A stretch of DNA of 64,000 bases from Thalassotalea sp. 273M-4 (GCF_041410465.1 NZ_CP166961.1:1364001-1428000); one strand, 5' to 3'; positions 35,028-45,480 are shown, counted from the stretch's first letter. Program-made: numbers and translations. Notes: generated by a model not told the origin, from the letters alone.

Positions 35028-38000
35028 CTAGGCTTTAAGTAGCTGACTGACCATGATTTTGGCGTTATTGATAATCCGTCTACTGTGCTCTTTTAATTGT
35101 AGTAACGCCATGTAAGCCAAGGGTACCAAGTATAGGCTGGTCATGGTTGAGAACAACAAGCCACCGATAATTGCAATGGCCATAGGAGCGTAGGTTGGAC
35201 CATCACCACCAATTTGGGTGTTACCTAAGGCAAGCGGGATCAAACCCAAAATAGTAGTAGATACTGTCATTAATATTGGGCGAATTCGATCGCGACACCC
35301 TTCAACCACGGCATCTTGAACCTCTTTACCGGCTTCAATAAGTTGGTTTATTCTATCGACTAAAACAATCCCGTTATTGACGACAATGCCCATGAGAATG
35401 AGCATGCCTATCATGCCCATCACCGACATTGGGGTACCCGTAATAAAAAATGCCCAAAAGACGCCAACAAATGAAAATAACAAAGAGGTGATCACCGCCG
35501 TTGGCAATAATAAACTTTCAAATAAAGCAGCCATAACGATGTAAATCATACAGATAGCCAATAACATATTAACACCCATGACATTTTCAGACTCATCTTG
35601 ACGAGTAAAACTGCCGTCTAAACTGTAATGATAACCAGAAGGTAGCTCAATGGCGTTCATGGTTGTTACAATCCGCTCACGTGCTTGCTCTAGAGTTATA
35701 TCGTCTAAGTTCGCTTGGATGGTAATCGCTGTTTGGCGATTAAAGCGGTGAATCTCACTCAATCTTGGTTTTACTTCCATTGTGGCAACGCTGTCGAGCG
35801 TGATCACTTTGTTGTTAAACTCGGTGATTGGCAGTTTTTTTAATTCCGCAATCGACTCTTTTACTTTTAGGTCATAGTTAAGCCAAATATCGACTTCGCC
35901 GGTATCGCCATGGCGAAATGTACGAAGAGGGGTGCCTCGTAACGCTAACGAAACGGCATTTGATACATCGGTTGAACTTAATCCATATCGAAAAGCCGCG
36001 ACTCGATCAACTTTAATCTGCATCTCTTCTTTGAGTCCTCGGGTATTTGAGCTGACATCTGAAATACCGTCAATGTGTTCAATAAGCGGGATTAAATTGT
36101 CTTTAAGCTGCAAAAGCACATCGGTTGATAAGCCCGTAAGGTTTATTTGCACGCCACCACCATTGCCTTGATCAAAACCAAACCTTGGCGTTGCACGAAC
36201 AAATTTTGGCATCTTATCTCGAATCCGCTGTTTTAATTCTTTCATTGAAATAGGCAATTCTCCATCCTTTAAAATCAGCGTAGTTTGTAAGCTATGGCCG
36301 GCATAATAGCTGTATACCGACTGGATTAAGAACTCCTCTTTGTGCTCATACAGAAACGCTTCCATTTTATGGGTAATTTTTTCAGCGGTTTCAAAATTAA
36401 ATTGCTCGTTTAGCTCCCAACTAATAAACAGCCTGTTGTCATTAAAATTTTGCTCTTCATCGGAAGATACCGCGCCCATAGGAATGGCAATACTGATTAA
36501 AATAAGCAAGGCTATTACGGCGGTAATTTTTTTATGTTTATGAGTCCATTGCAGACTGTTAAGGTAGACGGTTAAAAAACGGGTAAATGCCCCACTATTG
36601 TTAGGTGTAAGTGATAGCTTCATTTTACTGGTTAATAATGGGATCAAGGTCTGGGCAATAATCAATGAAGCGAATAACGAAATACAAATCGCAATGGCAA
36701 CATGCTCAAGGAAAATAGTGAGCTGTACTTTTTGGCCAACAATATTAGGTAAAAACACAATCATGGTGGTTGCGGTTCCTGCAATAACCGCCAAGGACAC
36801 TTTGTTAACCCCAATTTTAGTCGCTGTTAAAGGGTCTTTATGATGCTGCTTTTCATGAAAAATAGACTCAGTTATTACCACCGAATTATCTACTAGCATA
36901 CCTACGGCCAATAATAACCCCATCATAGATAAAATATTTAAGCTATAGCCGGCAAAATACATTACGCCCAGAGTAATACAAAGAGAGATAGGAACCGACA
37001 ATACCACAATCATCGTGGTCACTAAGTGACGTAAAAACAAGTACAGCACCCCAATAGATAACAAGGCACCTATTAAGCCTGCTTCAAGCAGATCGGCTAA
37101 TGAACGGGTAACACCATCAGCTGTGTTGTCCATAATGTATAAATTTATTCCGTTAAATTGTGGGTTTTCTTTCGTTTTATCAATAACTTTTAGTACTCTA
37201 TCGGCGACCTCCACCAGATTAGCATTCGACTCTTTTAAGATGTTCATACCAATAGCGTAGGTTTGATCTAAGTGGCGTCCTTCCCATGGGATCGGCAGAG
37301 CATAGGTGATGTCGGCAATGTCTTTTAAGCGCACGCCGTTTTGCACAATTAAATTTTTTACATCGTCTAACGAGCGGTATTCCCCAATCGGGTTTACCAT
37401 CACTTTTTTGTCGTTGTCGTAAAAATACCCTGAAGCAACAGAAAAGTTATTGTCATTTAAGGTTTGAACCAATTGAGCTCGATTGATATGCAAGGAGACC
37501 AGTTTATCTGGGTCTAAACGAATATTTATTTGGCGTTTATCAACCCCATAAAGCTCAACTTTACTGACCCCTTGAACGCGTTCGATCGGACGTTTAAGGT
37601 TGCGTTCAAGTAAATCATAGGCCAGTGATAAGTCTTGTTGTGATGAAATTCTTAACTGAAATACCGGCATATCGTTGGTATTAAATTGATAAACCAATAC
37701 GCGTTCAACATCATTGGGTAAGAGTTGGCGAATGGCGTCGACATTTTCTCTCGCTTCAATGCTCTTGGCATTAATGTTCTCATCCCAGTTAAATTCAAGG
37801 ACAATGTCGGTACCACCTTCATGCGAGGTCGAGCGCATGCGTTTAACGCCCGAAATTGTTGCTAACGACTCTTCTATCGGACGAGTAATAAGGCGCTCAA
37901 CTTCTGCTGGTGAGGCATCAGGGTAGGGCACTTGAATCCACAGTCTTGGAATATCAATGCCAGGGAATTTTTCCAATGGCAGTAAACGACTGGCCAAAAT

Positions 38001-38123
38001 TCCTGTTAAAAGCAAGGATAAAAAGATCATCACCGTGGTGATAGGGCGACGCAGAGCAAAAGCCGCCAGTGACGCGCCCATACTGTCTTTGCCTGTTGTT
38101 AGGGGGGATTTAAAATCAGTCAT
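35028..38123 (-). CDS. RND efflux permease (second of the pair)
   Basis: Inner-membrane proton-driven permease of about 1031 residues with the usual twelve helices and two large periplasmic loops. Typical segments are LPLEKFPGIDIPRLWIQVPY, the helix-4 proton-relay region GLLLAVGMLVDNSVVITES, and the C-terminal MGIVVNNGIVLVDRINQL. The start at 38123 overlaps the upstream permease stop by eight bases and has GGTGGTG in front, so the two are translationally coupled. Two unlike permeases with one adaptor suggest a heteromeric pump as in MdtBC, though the sequences are not closely MdtBC-like. Substrates are unknown. Confidence 0.93.
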   Translation of the reverse strand: MTDFKSPLTTGKDSMGASLAAFALRRPITTVMIFLSLLLTGILASRLLPLEKFPGIDIPRLWIQVPYPDASPAEVERLITRPIEESLATISGVKRMRSTSHEGGTDIVLEFNWDENINAKSIEARENVDAIRQLLPNDVERVLVYQFNTNDMPVFQLRISSQQDLSLAYDLLERNLKRPIERVQGVSKVELYGVDKRQINIRLDPDKLVSLHINRAQLVQTLNDNNFSVASGYFYDNDKKVMVNPIGEYRSLDDVKNLIVQNGVRLKDIADITYALPIPWEGRHLDQTYAIGMNILKESNANLVEVADRVLKVIDKTKENPQFNGINLYIMDNTADGVTRSLADLLEAGLIGALLSIGVLYLFLRHLVTTMIVVLSVPISLCITLGVMYFAGYSLNILSMMGLLLAVGMLVDNSVVITESIFHEKQHHKDPLTATKIGVNKVSLAVIAGTATTMIVFLPNIVGQKVQLTIFLEHVAIAICISLFASLIIAQTLIPLLTSKMKLSLTPNNSGAFTRFLTVYLNSLQWTHKHKKITAVIALLILISIAIPMGAVSSDEEQNFNDNRLFISWELNEQFNFETAEKITHKMEAFLYEHKEEFLIQSVYSYYAGHSLQTTLILKDGELPISMKELKQRIRDKMPKFVRATPRFGFDQGNGGGVQINLTGLSTDVLLQLKDNLIPLIEHIDGISDVSSNTRGLKEEMQIKVDRVAAFRYGLSSTDVSNAVSLALRGTPLRTFRHGDTGEVDIWLNYDLKVKESIAELKKLPITEFNNKVITLDSVATMEVKPRLSEIHRFNRQTAITIQANLDDITLEQARERIVTTMNAIELPSGYHYSLDGSFTRQDESENVMGVNMLLAICMIYIVMAALFESLLLPTAVITSLLFSFVGVFWAFFITGTPMSVMGMIGMLILMGIVVNNGIVLVDRINQLIEAGKEVQDAVVEGCRDRIRPILMTVSTTILGLIPLALGNTQIGGDGPTYAPMAIAIIGGLLFSTMTSLYLVPLAYMALLQLKEHSRRIINNAKIMVSQLLKA

Positions 38124-41100
38124 GATCACCACCAAAACGTTTACGATCAAAGACGCTGTACAAGGTGGGAATAAAAAATAGAGTCAGTATGGTAGCAAAC
38201 CCTAAGCCAAAGACCACGGTTATGGCCATAGGGGCGCGAATTTCGGCGCCTTCTCCTTGGCTTATAGCCAAAGGCAGTAACCCTAACGTTGTCGTCAACG
38301 TGGTCATCACAATGGGTCTTAGCCTTGACGTTGCAGAGTCAATAATGGCTTGCGTTTTCTCAAGCCCCTGTGCTCTAAGTTGATTTATTCTATCTACTAA
38401 GACGATGGCGTTATTCACTACAATACCGGCGAGCATAATCAAACCTATAAAGACAATCACACTGATAGGGGTTTGGCTTAGGTATAAACCAAAAATCGAA
38501 CCCGCGGCGGCTAATGGTACGGTGAATAAAATAAGAAATGGGTGTAGCAAAGACTCAAATTGCGACGCCATAACTAGGTACACCAAAAAGACCGCCAGAG
38601 CGAGTGCAAACATTAAGGAATTAAACGACACATCCATTTCTTCGTTTTGACCGGTGATTTGCACAGCAATATTTAACGGTACTTGCATTTGTGCAATGAT
38701 CTCTTTTAGTTCAGTCACCGCCGCACTGATATCACCATAGGCAAAGTTTGCAGAAATAACCGCAGCGCGTTGTTGGTCAATGCGGGTGATTTCACTGGGG
38801 CCTGTGGATATTTGCACATCAGCAACTGCGGCGAGGGTAATAGGCTTGTCGCTTTGAGGGTTAATAATAAGTTGTCTGATGTCACTGACTGAATCTCGAC
38901 TTTGCTCATTTGCGCGCACTAAAATATCAATTTTTTTATCATTAAGAGAATACTGACCGGCGACACTGCCACCCACTTTTGTGGTCAACAGTTTTGCTAC
39001 TTCTGGGGCTGATAAACCCAATTGTGCTAGGCGTTCGTGGTTAAAAAACACTTTGATTTCAGGGTGCCCTGTTTGCAGTGAGGTTTTCACATCAACAAAA
39101 CGAGGGTTATCGCTTAAGCGGCGATTAAGTTCGTCACTGTATTGTTTAAGAAGAGTTAAATCATAGCCCCCAAGTTCAATTTCAACAGGTGGTTTAAAGG
39201 AAAATAGCTCAGGGCTGGCAAATTTCATTTGAATCCCTGGAATGGTTTGCAAATAGAGACGAAGCTTCTCCTTAACGTCTTGTTCCGTCTTACGCGAACT
39301 ACCTGTTTTTAACACCACATTTAATCGTCCCCAGTAGTCGCCACCTTGTGCTGGTGAAGCATTCATTAAGCTCCCCGTACCCGCTAGAGTATAGGTGCGT
39401 TCAATGGCGTCAATGTCTGCGGCCATCACTGACAGTCGGGTTAAGGTGGCATCGGTTTGTTCTAAAGGCGTGCCAGGTTGATGGGTTATTTCTACAAAAA
39501 ACTCACCTTGTGACAGTTGGGGGATAACTTCGACATCCAGCTGCTTGATAAGTGGAATGGCGGTCGCCGATAGCGTGATGATGGCAAAAATAACCCAAAC
39601 ACGTGCTTTTAGAGCGAGTTGCAGTAATCGATGATAACTTTTTTCAATGGCTAAATATGCGCGATCGAAAGCCCAAATGATTGGCCCAAATACTTTTGCG
39701 AAAACCTTTTTACCTAACCGAAAAGTAAACGTTAAACATAATGAAACAAACAAAGGCAGATAATAGAACAAACCACGAACCAACCAAACGAAAGGGGTGG
39801 CCAAATAAAAACCGACTTTTTTTATTTTGTTGGCATCGTTGGCGATTACTCTTTTTGTTGGTGATACCACTTCAGATGGCGTAGGTTTAGAGGTTCGCGA
39901 GGACAACATCGGAATTAATGTTAACGCGACGATTAAAGAGGCTAAAAGAGCAAAGGTTACGGTTAATGCTTGATCGCGAAATAACTGACCCGCGATGCCC
40001 TCAACAAATACTAAAGGAAAAAAGACCGCCATGGTGGTTAATGTTGACGCAACAATGGCAGTAGAAACCTCTTTGGTGCCAACTCTTGCGGCTTCTTTTA
40101 TATCACCTTGGTGTTGCTTCATTTCTTTGTGTCGGGCAATATTTTCAAGCACCACAATGGAGTTATCTACAAGCAAACCGATAGCTAATGCTATACCGCC
40201 TAAGCTCATAATGTTTAGGCTAATGTCATTGGAATACATTAAATTAAACGTACTTATCACTGAAACCGGAATGGAAATAGAAATGATCACCGTTGACCAA
40301 ATGTTCTTTAAAAACAGGTAAAGTACAATCATCGCTAAAAGCCCACCCATTACCGCGGCGCTTTTTACTTCGTTTATGGCGTTAGCGATAAACGTTGATT
40401 GATCATACACTTTAATAAGTTCAAAATTTTCGGGGATCTCATCGGTGAGTTGGTTGAGGCGAAAATCAACGCTTTTAGCCACGTTTACGGTATTTGCATC
40501 CCCTTCTTTGTATAACGCAATCTCGACCGCTTCCGCGCCGTTGACTCGGGTTATTGAGCTGCGTTCTTTATGCGAGTCGACAACATCAGCAATATCGGAT
40601 AAGCGAATGTGCGTACCATCCACACTGGTAATATAAACATTTTCAATATCAGCTAAAGTTTGAAACTGATTTAGGGTTCTCACCAAATATTCATTGGTAC
40701 CATCTTCTACCCGACCACCTGCTTGATTGATGTTTTCTTGTTGTAAACGTTGAATAATCAGTTGCGAGCTGATCCCTAATTGTGAGATTTTATGCTGATC
40801 GATTAAAATCTGGATTTCTTTTTCAAGACCCCCACCCAGTTTTACCGAAGCTACCCCACTGACCGATTCTAATTTACGTTTAAGCTCTTCATCTGCGTAA
40901 TCGCGAATCGACTTAAGCGTTTGTTGATCAAACTGCTCAGTAGAATCTTTCGCCTTAAGCGCAAAACGTATAATGGGATCTAAATTTGGGTTAAAGCGCA
41001 GCAACAAAGGCTTTTTAACGTCCAGAGGAAGGTGAATAATGTCGAGTTTCTCTCGAACCTCTAAACTGGCTAAGTCCATTTCGATACCCCATTCAAACTC

Positions 41101-41379
41101 CAGTAAGACATCGGACTGTCCAGCTTTAGAAATGGATTGGACATTGCGTACACCTTTAACAATGCCCACTACCTCTTCAATGGGTTTGGTTACCAACTGT
41201 TCTACTTCACCAGGTGCAGCGCCTACGTAATCGGTCCGTATGGTCAAGGTCGGGTACGACAGCTCGGGTAACAGGTTGACCGACAACCTTGATAACGACA
41301 CCATACCAAATAGCAAAAACGCCAACGTAAACATCCAAACAGTCACTGGTCTTTTGACTGCAATATTCACCACACTCAT
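38116..41379 (-). CDS. RND efflux permease (first of the pair)
   Basis: Proton-driven permease of 1087 residues. The N-terminus (MSVVNIAVKRPVTVWMFTLAF) and NLLPELSYPTLTIRTDYVGA are typical of hydrophobe/amphiphile exporters. The helix-4 motif GGIALAIGLLVDNSIVVLEN has Asp-Asn rather than Asp-Asp. Near residues 500-550 there is an extra stretch of about 50 residues (EVVSPTKRVIANDANKIKK and an added hydrophobic helix) that lengthens the protein beyond its partner. AAGGATATAATC precedes the ATG. It lies 35 bases after the adaptor gene and overlaps the next permease. Confidence 0.93.
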   Translation of the reverse strand: MSVVNIAVKRPVTVWMFTLAFLLFGMVSLSRLSVNLLPELSYPTLTIRTDYVGAAPGEVEQLVTKPIEEVVGIVKGVRNVQSISKAGQSDVLLEFEWGIEMDLASLEVREKLDIIHLPLDVKKPLLLRFNPNLDPIIRFALKAKDSTEQFDQQTLKSIRDYADEELKRKLESVSGVASVKLGGGLEKEIQILIDQHKISQLGISSQLIIQRLQQENINQAGGRVEDGTNEYLVRTLNQFQTLADIENVYITSVDGTHIRLSDIADVVDSHKERSSITRVNGAEAVEIALYKEGDANTVNVAKSVDFRLNQLTDEIPENFELIKVYDQSTFIANAINEVKSAAVMGGLLAMIVLYLFLKNIWSTVIISISIPVSVISTFNLMYSNDISLNIMSLGGIALAIGLLVDNSIVVLENIARHKEMKQHQGDIKEAARVGTKEVSTAIVASTLTTMAVFFPLVFVEGIAGQLFRDQALTVTFALLASLIVALTLIPMLSSRTSKPTPSEVVSPTKRVIANDANKIKKVGFYLATPFVWLVRGLFYYLPLFVSLCLTFTFRLGKKVFAKVFGPIIWAFDRAYLAIEKSYHRLLQLALKARVWVIFAIITLSATAIPLIKQLDVEVIPQLSQGEFFVEITHQPGTPLEQTDATLTRLSVMAADIDAIERTYTLAGTGSLMNASPAQGGDYWGRLNVVLKTGSSRKTEQDVKEKLRLYLQTIPGIQMKFASPELFSFKPPVEIELGGYDLTLLKQYSDELNRRLSDNPRFVDVKTSLQTGHPEIKVFFNHERLAQLGLSAPEVAKLLTTKVGGSVAGQYSLNDKKIDILVRANEQSRDSVSDIRQLIINPQSDKPITLAAVADVQISTGPSEITRIDQQRAAVISANFAYGDISAAVTELKEIIAQMQVPLNIAVQITGQNEEMDVSFNSLMFALALAVFLVYLVMASQFESLLHPFLILFTVPLAAAGSIFGLYLSQTPISVIVFIGLIMLAGIVVNNAIVLVDRINQLRAQGLEKTQAIIDSATSRLRPIVMTTLTTTLGLLPLAISQGEGAEIRAPMAITVVFGLGFATILTLFFIPTLYSVFDRKRFGGDHD

Positions 41380-41414
41380 GATTATATCCTTTTAATTATT
41401 ATTGGTATTGTGGT

Positions 41415-42488
41415 TTAAATCGCGTCGATAACTTGCACTACCGCTTGATCTTTTAGGTTGTTGTGCCCGGTGATCACGACTTGCTCGTTAATGTTTAATC
41501 CATCTAAGATTTCTACAAAAGCATCGTCTTCGTACCCTAAAGTCACCACTGTTTTTTCGGCTTTGTTATCGGTTATCTTATATACCGTATGTTTATTATC
41601 CATTGAAATAACGGCTTTTTTAGGTAGTAAACGAGTGTTTTGATGAACGTCATATACCAATTTAACTTGTGCAAACATGCCTGATTTTAATGTGTTATTG
41701 GCGTTTTCAACGTTGAGCTTTACTCTAAAAGTACCACTATTAGAATCAACAATAGGGCTTATGCGTTTTACATAAGCAACCACTTCTTGCTCTGGCATAG
41801 CGGTAAATTTGAGTTTTGCAGGTTGATTTATTTTTAATTTACTAAGTTCTTGTTCTGGTAAGTTAATGGTGGCTTCAAGAACATCTTGTTTGACGATGTG
41901 AAATAACTTTTGTTTTTTATATTGCTCAACTAAGTTACCTTCTTTAACGTAACGCATGGCAATGTAGCCAGATATTGGCGCCACAATTTTGGTTTCTTTT
42001 AAATCCAATTCAGCTAATTTCAAATTTGATAATGCCACTTCGTATGACCATTTAATCTTGTCGTAAGTATCGGTACTAACCAATTTTTGTGAGTGAACTT
42101 TATTTATTCGCTCAAGCTCTCGTTTAATACTGGCCAACTCGGCTTTGGCTTTGGCTAAGTTTAGCTTAAAGCGCTCTGGTTCTATTTCGGCAAGCAGAGT
42201 GCCAGCTTCAACGTATTGACCTTCTTCTACATAGAGCTTTTCTAGGATCCCCGATGCCTTTGAAATAACCTCGGCTTCGTCTTTGGGCTCAAGAACGGTG
42301 GTAGTGACATAGTTGGTACTAATTTCACCTTCTGTAACATTAGCAACTTCAACGGGGATAGCGATAATCTCTGGCTCTTTATTCTCGGCAGTCGCTTTAG
42401 CATTATTACAACCTTGCAACAGCAAAGCCGAAATAATTAGGGTAGATGCGCAAATTAGTTTGTTGATGTGTTGTGTGGAATACGTCAT
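41415..42488 (-). CDS. RND periplasmic adaptor (membrane fusion protein), lipoprotein
   Basis: Adaptor of 357 residues that links the RND permeases to an outer-membrane channel. The signal ends with lipobox LLQGC (about residues 22-26), so it is membrane anchored by lipid. The lipoyl/hairpin region reads ILEKLYVEEGQYVEAGTLLAEIEP, followed by a coiled-coil hairpin (ELASIKRELERINKVHSQK) and the second half VAPISGYIAMRYVKEGNLVEQ. Beta-barrel and membrane-proximal domains complete the fold. It is the first gene of the three-gene operon. No TolC-like gene is present, so the channel is supplied from elsewhere. Confidence 0.94.
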   Translation of the reverse strand: MTYSTQHINKLICASTLIISALLLQGCNNAKATAENKEPEIIAIPVEVANVTEGEISTNYVTTTVLEPKDEAEVISKASGILEKLYVEEGQYVEAGTLLAEIEPERFKLNLAKAKAELASIKRELERINKVHSQKLVSTDTYDKIKWSYEVALSNLKLAELDLKETKIVAPISGYIAMRYVKEGNLVEQYKKQKLFHIVKQDVLEATINLPEQELSKLKINQPAKLKFTAMPEQEVVAYVKRISPIVDSNSGTFRVKLNVENANNTLKSGMFAQVKLVYDVHQNTRLLPKKAVISMDNKHTVYKITDNKAEKTVVTLGYEDDAFVEILDGLNINEQVVITGHNNLKDQAVVQVIDAI

Positions 42489-42756
42489 TTTTTCAACCTT
42501 CGTTTCATTCGATGGTTAGTTCCTGCATCTAACGTGCCAAACTATTCAAATTTTAAATTTGCCTTAGTTTTCGTAGGTTAAGATGCCCCATAAAGTTCTC
42601 ATAAAGCATAAATAAAAAATTTGATTAGTTAAAATTACAAATTGTTAGCAAATTTTACCAATCATTAATATTTATTACTAAAGGTTGATTTTGTCTGCTA
42701 TTTGGTTGATTGTGACATTGTGTGTTTATAAATTTTTGCTTAACAGTTGATATTTT

Positions 42757-43578
42757 ATGGTTCTAATCCCTTTCGCAAAGAGAATATGGCTTATTGCGCA
42801 ATTTGAATTGGTCAGATTATTTTTAACGCGCACCGGTGTATTGAGTGTTTCAGCTTTTTTGTTGGTGTGGGCGTTATTGTTATATTACCCAATTAGCTCA
42901 GCTGTTGAATGGCTCTCAACCCCAGCTTTTGAGGATATCGCAGAACGGTTATTTGGTGCGATGGGATTAAGAGAACTGCTCACTTGGCCTGTCGCCGAGC
43001 TGGTTATATATTGGATGTTAGCCGTTTACTCGTTTGTGCTTTTCGCGATTGTCTTTTCTTGCGATCAAACGTGTGGAGATAGGGCAAGAGGAACACTACG
43101 ATTTCTTTCGTTAAGATCGACACGAAGTGAAATCGTGTTTGGCCGTTTTTTAGGACAGCTGGTGATTATGGCCCTGTTGGTTATTTTCACCTTGCTTGCG
43201 ACCATGATTTTGGTGTTAGTTCGCGCCCCGAGTTTACTTCTTATCGCCTTGCCCTTATGCATAGATATATTTATTCAGTTGCTCATTTTAATCTTGCCGT
43301 TTGTGGCTCTGATGAGCTTGGTCAATAGCGTCTCACTCTCTGCTAAGCGTTGTCTTATTTATACCATTTTGTTCTTTACCTTATGGCCTATATTCGTCGC
43401 ATCATTAGCGTATTTTTTTGCCCCTGCATCGTATTTATATTTGCTCACTCCTGGCGTACAAATCGAAGATGTTATTAACCCCGCGAACACCACTTTTGTA
43501 ACGTATCTTATCCCGATATCACAGACCATCGGCTTTCTTGCACTGGCAACATGGATGCATCAAAGGAGCAGTTTATAA
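42757..43578 (+). CDS. ABC-2-type transporter permease
   Basis: Membrane protein of 273 residues with six hydrophobic helices (near residues 25-45, 83-105, 130-155, 165-190, 200-225 and 245-265). The conserved cytoplasmic loop CGDRARGTLRFLSLRSTRSEIVFGRFLGQL, with its E/Q-G-T-L-like element and basic residues, is typical of ABC-2 exporters such as NatB and YhhJ relatives. The stop overlaps the ATPase start by one base (TAATG), so the two form a transporter. The substrate is unknown. No ribosome site is evident before the ATG. Confidence 0.87.
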   Translation: MVLIPFAKRIWLIAQFELVRLFLTRTGVLSVSAFLLVWALLLYYPISSAVEWLSTPAFEDIAERLFGAMGLRELLTWPVAELVIYWMLAVYSFVLFAIVFSCDQTCGDRARGTLRFLSLRSTRSEIVFGRFLGQLVIMALLVIFTLLATMILVLVRAPSLLLIALPLCIDIFIQLLILILPFVALMSLVNSVSLSAKRCLIYTILFFTLWPIFVASLAYFFAPASYLYLLTPGVQIEDVINPANTTFVTYLIPISQTIGFLALATWMHQRSSL

Positions 43579-44498
43579 TGTCGATAGTGAGTAAAAATCC
43601 TAGGGCACTAATTGAAGTGCAGGGCGTCGATAAATATTTTGCTGATAAGCAAGCCCTCGATAACGTCAATTTTTCATTAACCAGCGGAAGTCCGATTGCA
43701 TTGGTTGGGCCTAATGGGGCGGGTAAAACTACCTTATTTAGTATTTTGTGTGGCTACATAAAACCAACGCGTGGCACGGTAAGATTATTTGGTCATCAAC
43801 CTGGGCATCAAACTAATTTAGGTAAACTGGCCGCTTTACCTCAAGATGCTCAACTTGATCCTAGGTTTAGTGTCGGTAAACAGTTGGCGTTTTATGCGCA
43901 GTTACAAAACTTTAGTCGTAAGCAAGCGCACGTTGAGTCTGAGCGAGTACTATCTTTAGTGGGACTTGGTGATACTTTTAAAGAAAAACCTGGGGCATTA
44001 TCACATGGGATGCGAAAACGCTTAACCATAGCGCAGACTCTGATTGGCGAGCCAGAACTTATTATGCTTGATGAAGCGACATCCGGGCTTGATCCGATTC
44101 ACGCCAGAGAAGTACGTGAGCTCGTGGCATCTTTGTCTGAGAACATTACCTTTATTCTTAGTTCACATGACTTAAGTGAATTAGAACGGGTGTGTGAGCG
44201 GGTGTTATTTTTACAACACGGCAAATTATCACACCATCATAATCACAATGAGCAGAAACATGTGCGCCATTTAACCATTCGAATGGCTCAAGATTATAGC
44301 GACTTTATTGCTCAGGTAAGTGCTTTGACAGGGGTCATTAAAGTGGAAAGAACTCAAGACAAAGAGTTTGTGATAGCCTGTGCGGTACAGTGTCAAAAAA
44401 TGGATATGGCATTATTGCAATTATGTTATCGACAGCAATGGCAATATAAACAACTGATCCAAGGGGATACCCTTGAAAATCAGTTGTTTAAGTCCTAG
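43578..44498 (+). CDS. ABC transporter ATP-binding protein
   Basis: ATPase of about 306 residues that pairs with the upstream permease. Walker [11 protein letters not shown] (K50), Q-loop LPQDAQL, a slightly unusual signature LSHGMRKRLTIAQ in place of LSGGQ, Walker B LIMLDEATSGLDP and the switch His in LSSHDLSEL are visible. After the ATPase core comes a His-rich linker (HGKLSHHHNHNEQKHVRH, near residues 215-232) and a C-terminal domain of about 70 residues. The start at 43578 has AGGAG upstream. It converges with the GH16 gene at only 19 bases. Confidence 0.92.
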   Translation: MSIVSKNPRALIEVQGVDKYFADKQALDNVNFSLTSGSPIALVGPNGAGKTTLFSILCGYIKPTRGTVRLFGHQPGHQTNLGKLAALPQDAQLDPRFSVGKQLAFYAQLQNFSRKQAHVESERVLSLVGLGDTFKEKPGALSHGMRKRLTIAQTLIGEPELIMLDEATSGLDPIHAREVRELVASLSENITFILSSHDLSELERVCERVLFLQHGKLSHHHNHNEQKHVRHLTIRMAQDYSDFIAQVSALTGVIKVERTQDKEFVIACAVQCQKMDMALLQLCYRQQWQYKQLIQGDTLENQLFKS

Positions 44499-44517
44499 TT
44501 TCGGCTTATTAAAAACG

Positions 44518-45480
44518 TTACTTAAACGGTTTAACCGACGCTGGATGAGAGTCTAATTGGTAATATCTAAACCAGTCATACTGGGTTATCATGGGGTAAA
44601 TATTATCTTTTTTATTGCCGCCAAAAGTATCTTGAATAATATCAACCGGAATCCAAAAATTCATAAATAAGCTGGTTGGATTATCTGGGATTGGGGTCGC
44701 AAATTGCTGTGGTCCGACACACTCTGGCTGACAATCAATATCAGATTGTTTTAGAGTTTTAACTAATTGACCATCAACATACCAACGAATGGCATCAGGT
44801 AACCATTCAATAGCAAATACCCGCCATTCATCTACTGGTCCAACAACAATTTTGTCTTCCCAAGCACCATAGTTACGAGTTCGCCACCATTCCCAAGTAT
44901 TTTTACCATAAATCAGGTTTGCCTGAAATTTATCTGGACGACCACCTTCTAGCTCGACATCAATTTCTTCCCATTCTTGGTTGCCTGCATCCGCGGCCTT
45001 AGGGTCGTAATTATTGGTGTAGGTAAATAAGGATGAGATATACCCAGATGCGGTTTCCCTATTGGGGGCTTTCATTCTTGTCTCAATACGACCATAACGA
45101 AATTTTAATTCCGGCAGCGTTCTAAGCTCACCACACGAATAGGGGTAAGCTTTTTTCATGTGTTGATGATCTTCTGACCAACTTGATGCGATGTCTTCTT
45201 TTTGAATTATTAAGTTCAGCAGACCATCTTTAACGTCAATACCTTGGTCTTGAAAGCGACAAAGAGATTCATTGCCAACAGCACCATCGCCTTTGCGCCA
45301 TATCTCTGGGTTAAATGTATTAAAACGCTCGTCTATCACAAGGGTAAATCCCTCATATGCGCCAGTATACTCTGGGTACGAAATAAGTGCTTGCTTATTG
45401 CTCGTTTGCTCCCCTTGAACAAGGGCACAAGCAGATAAACTTAACGCTAGGCCAGTGGTAAGTAGCTGTTTAAAAATCAT
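44518..45480 (-). CDS. Glycoside hydrolase family 16 lipoprotein
   Basis: Secreted glycosidase of 320 residues with lipobox LSAC (about residues 15-18). The GH16 catalytic motif E-I-D-V-E is at residues 172-176 in QEWEEIDVELEGG: E172 nucleophile, D174 helper, E176 acid/base. Surrounding family residues FRYGRIETRMKAP, WRVFAIEWLPDAIRWYVDG and LFMNFWIP are intact. GH16 includes laminarinases, agarases, carrageenases and cell-wall glucanases; I cannot assign the polysaccharide from motifs alone. No TonB-dependent receptor or other glycosidase is adjacent, so it is not part of a degradation cluster here. AGAGGA precedes the ATG. Confidence 0.92.
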   Translation of the reverse strand: MIFKQLLTTGLALSLSACALVQGEQTSNKQALISYPEYTGAYEGFTLVIDERFNTFNPEIWRKGDGAVGNESLCRFQDQGIDVKDGLLNLIIQKEDIASSWSEDHQHMKKAYPYSCGELRTLPELKFRYGRIETRMKAPNRETASGYISSLFTYTNNYDPKAADAGNQEWEEIDVELEGGRPDKFQANLIYGKNTWEWWRTRNYGAWEDKIVVGPVDEWRVFAIEWLPDAIRWYVDGQLVKTLKQSDIDCQPECVGPQQFATPIPDNPTSLFMNFWIPVDIIQDTFGGNKKDNIYPMITQYDWFRYYQLDSHPASVKPFK

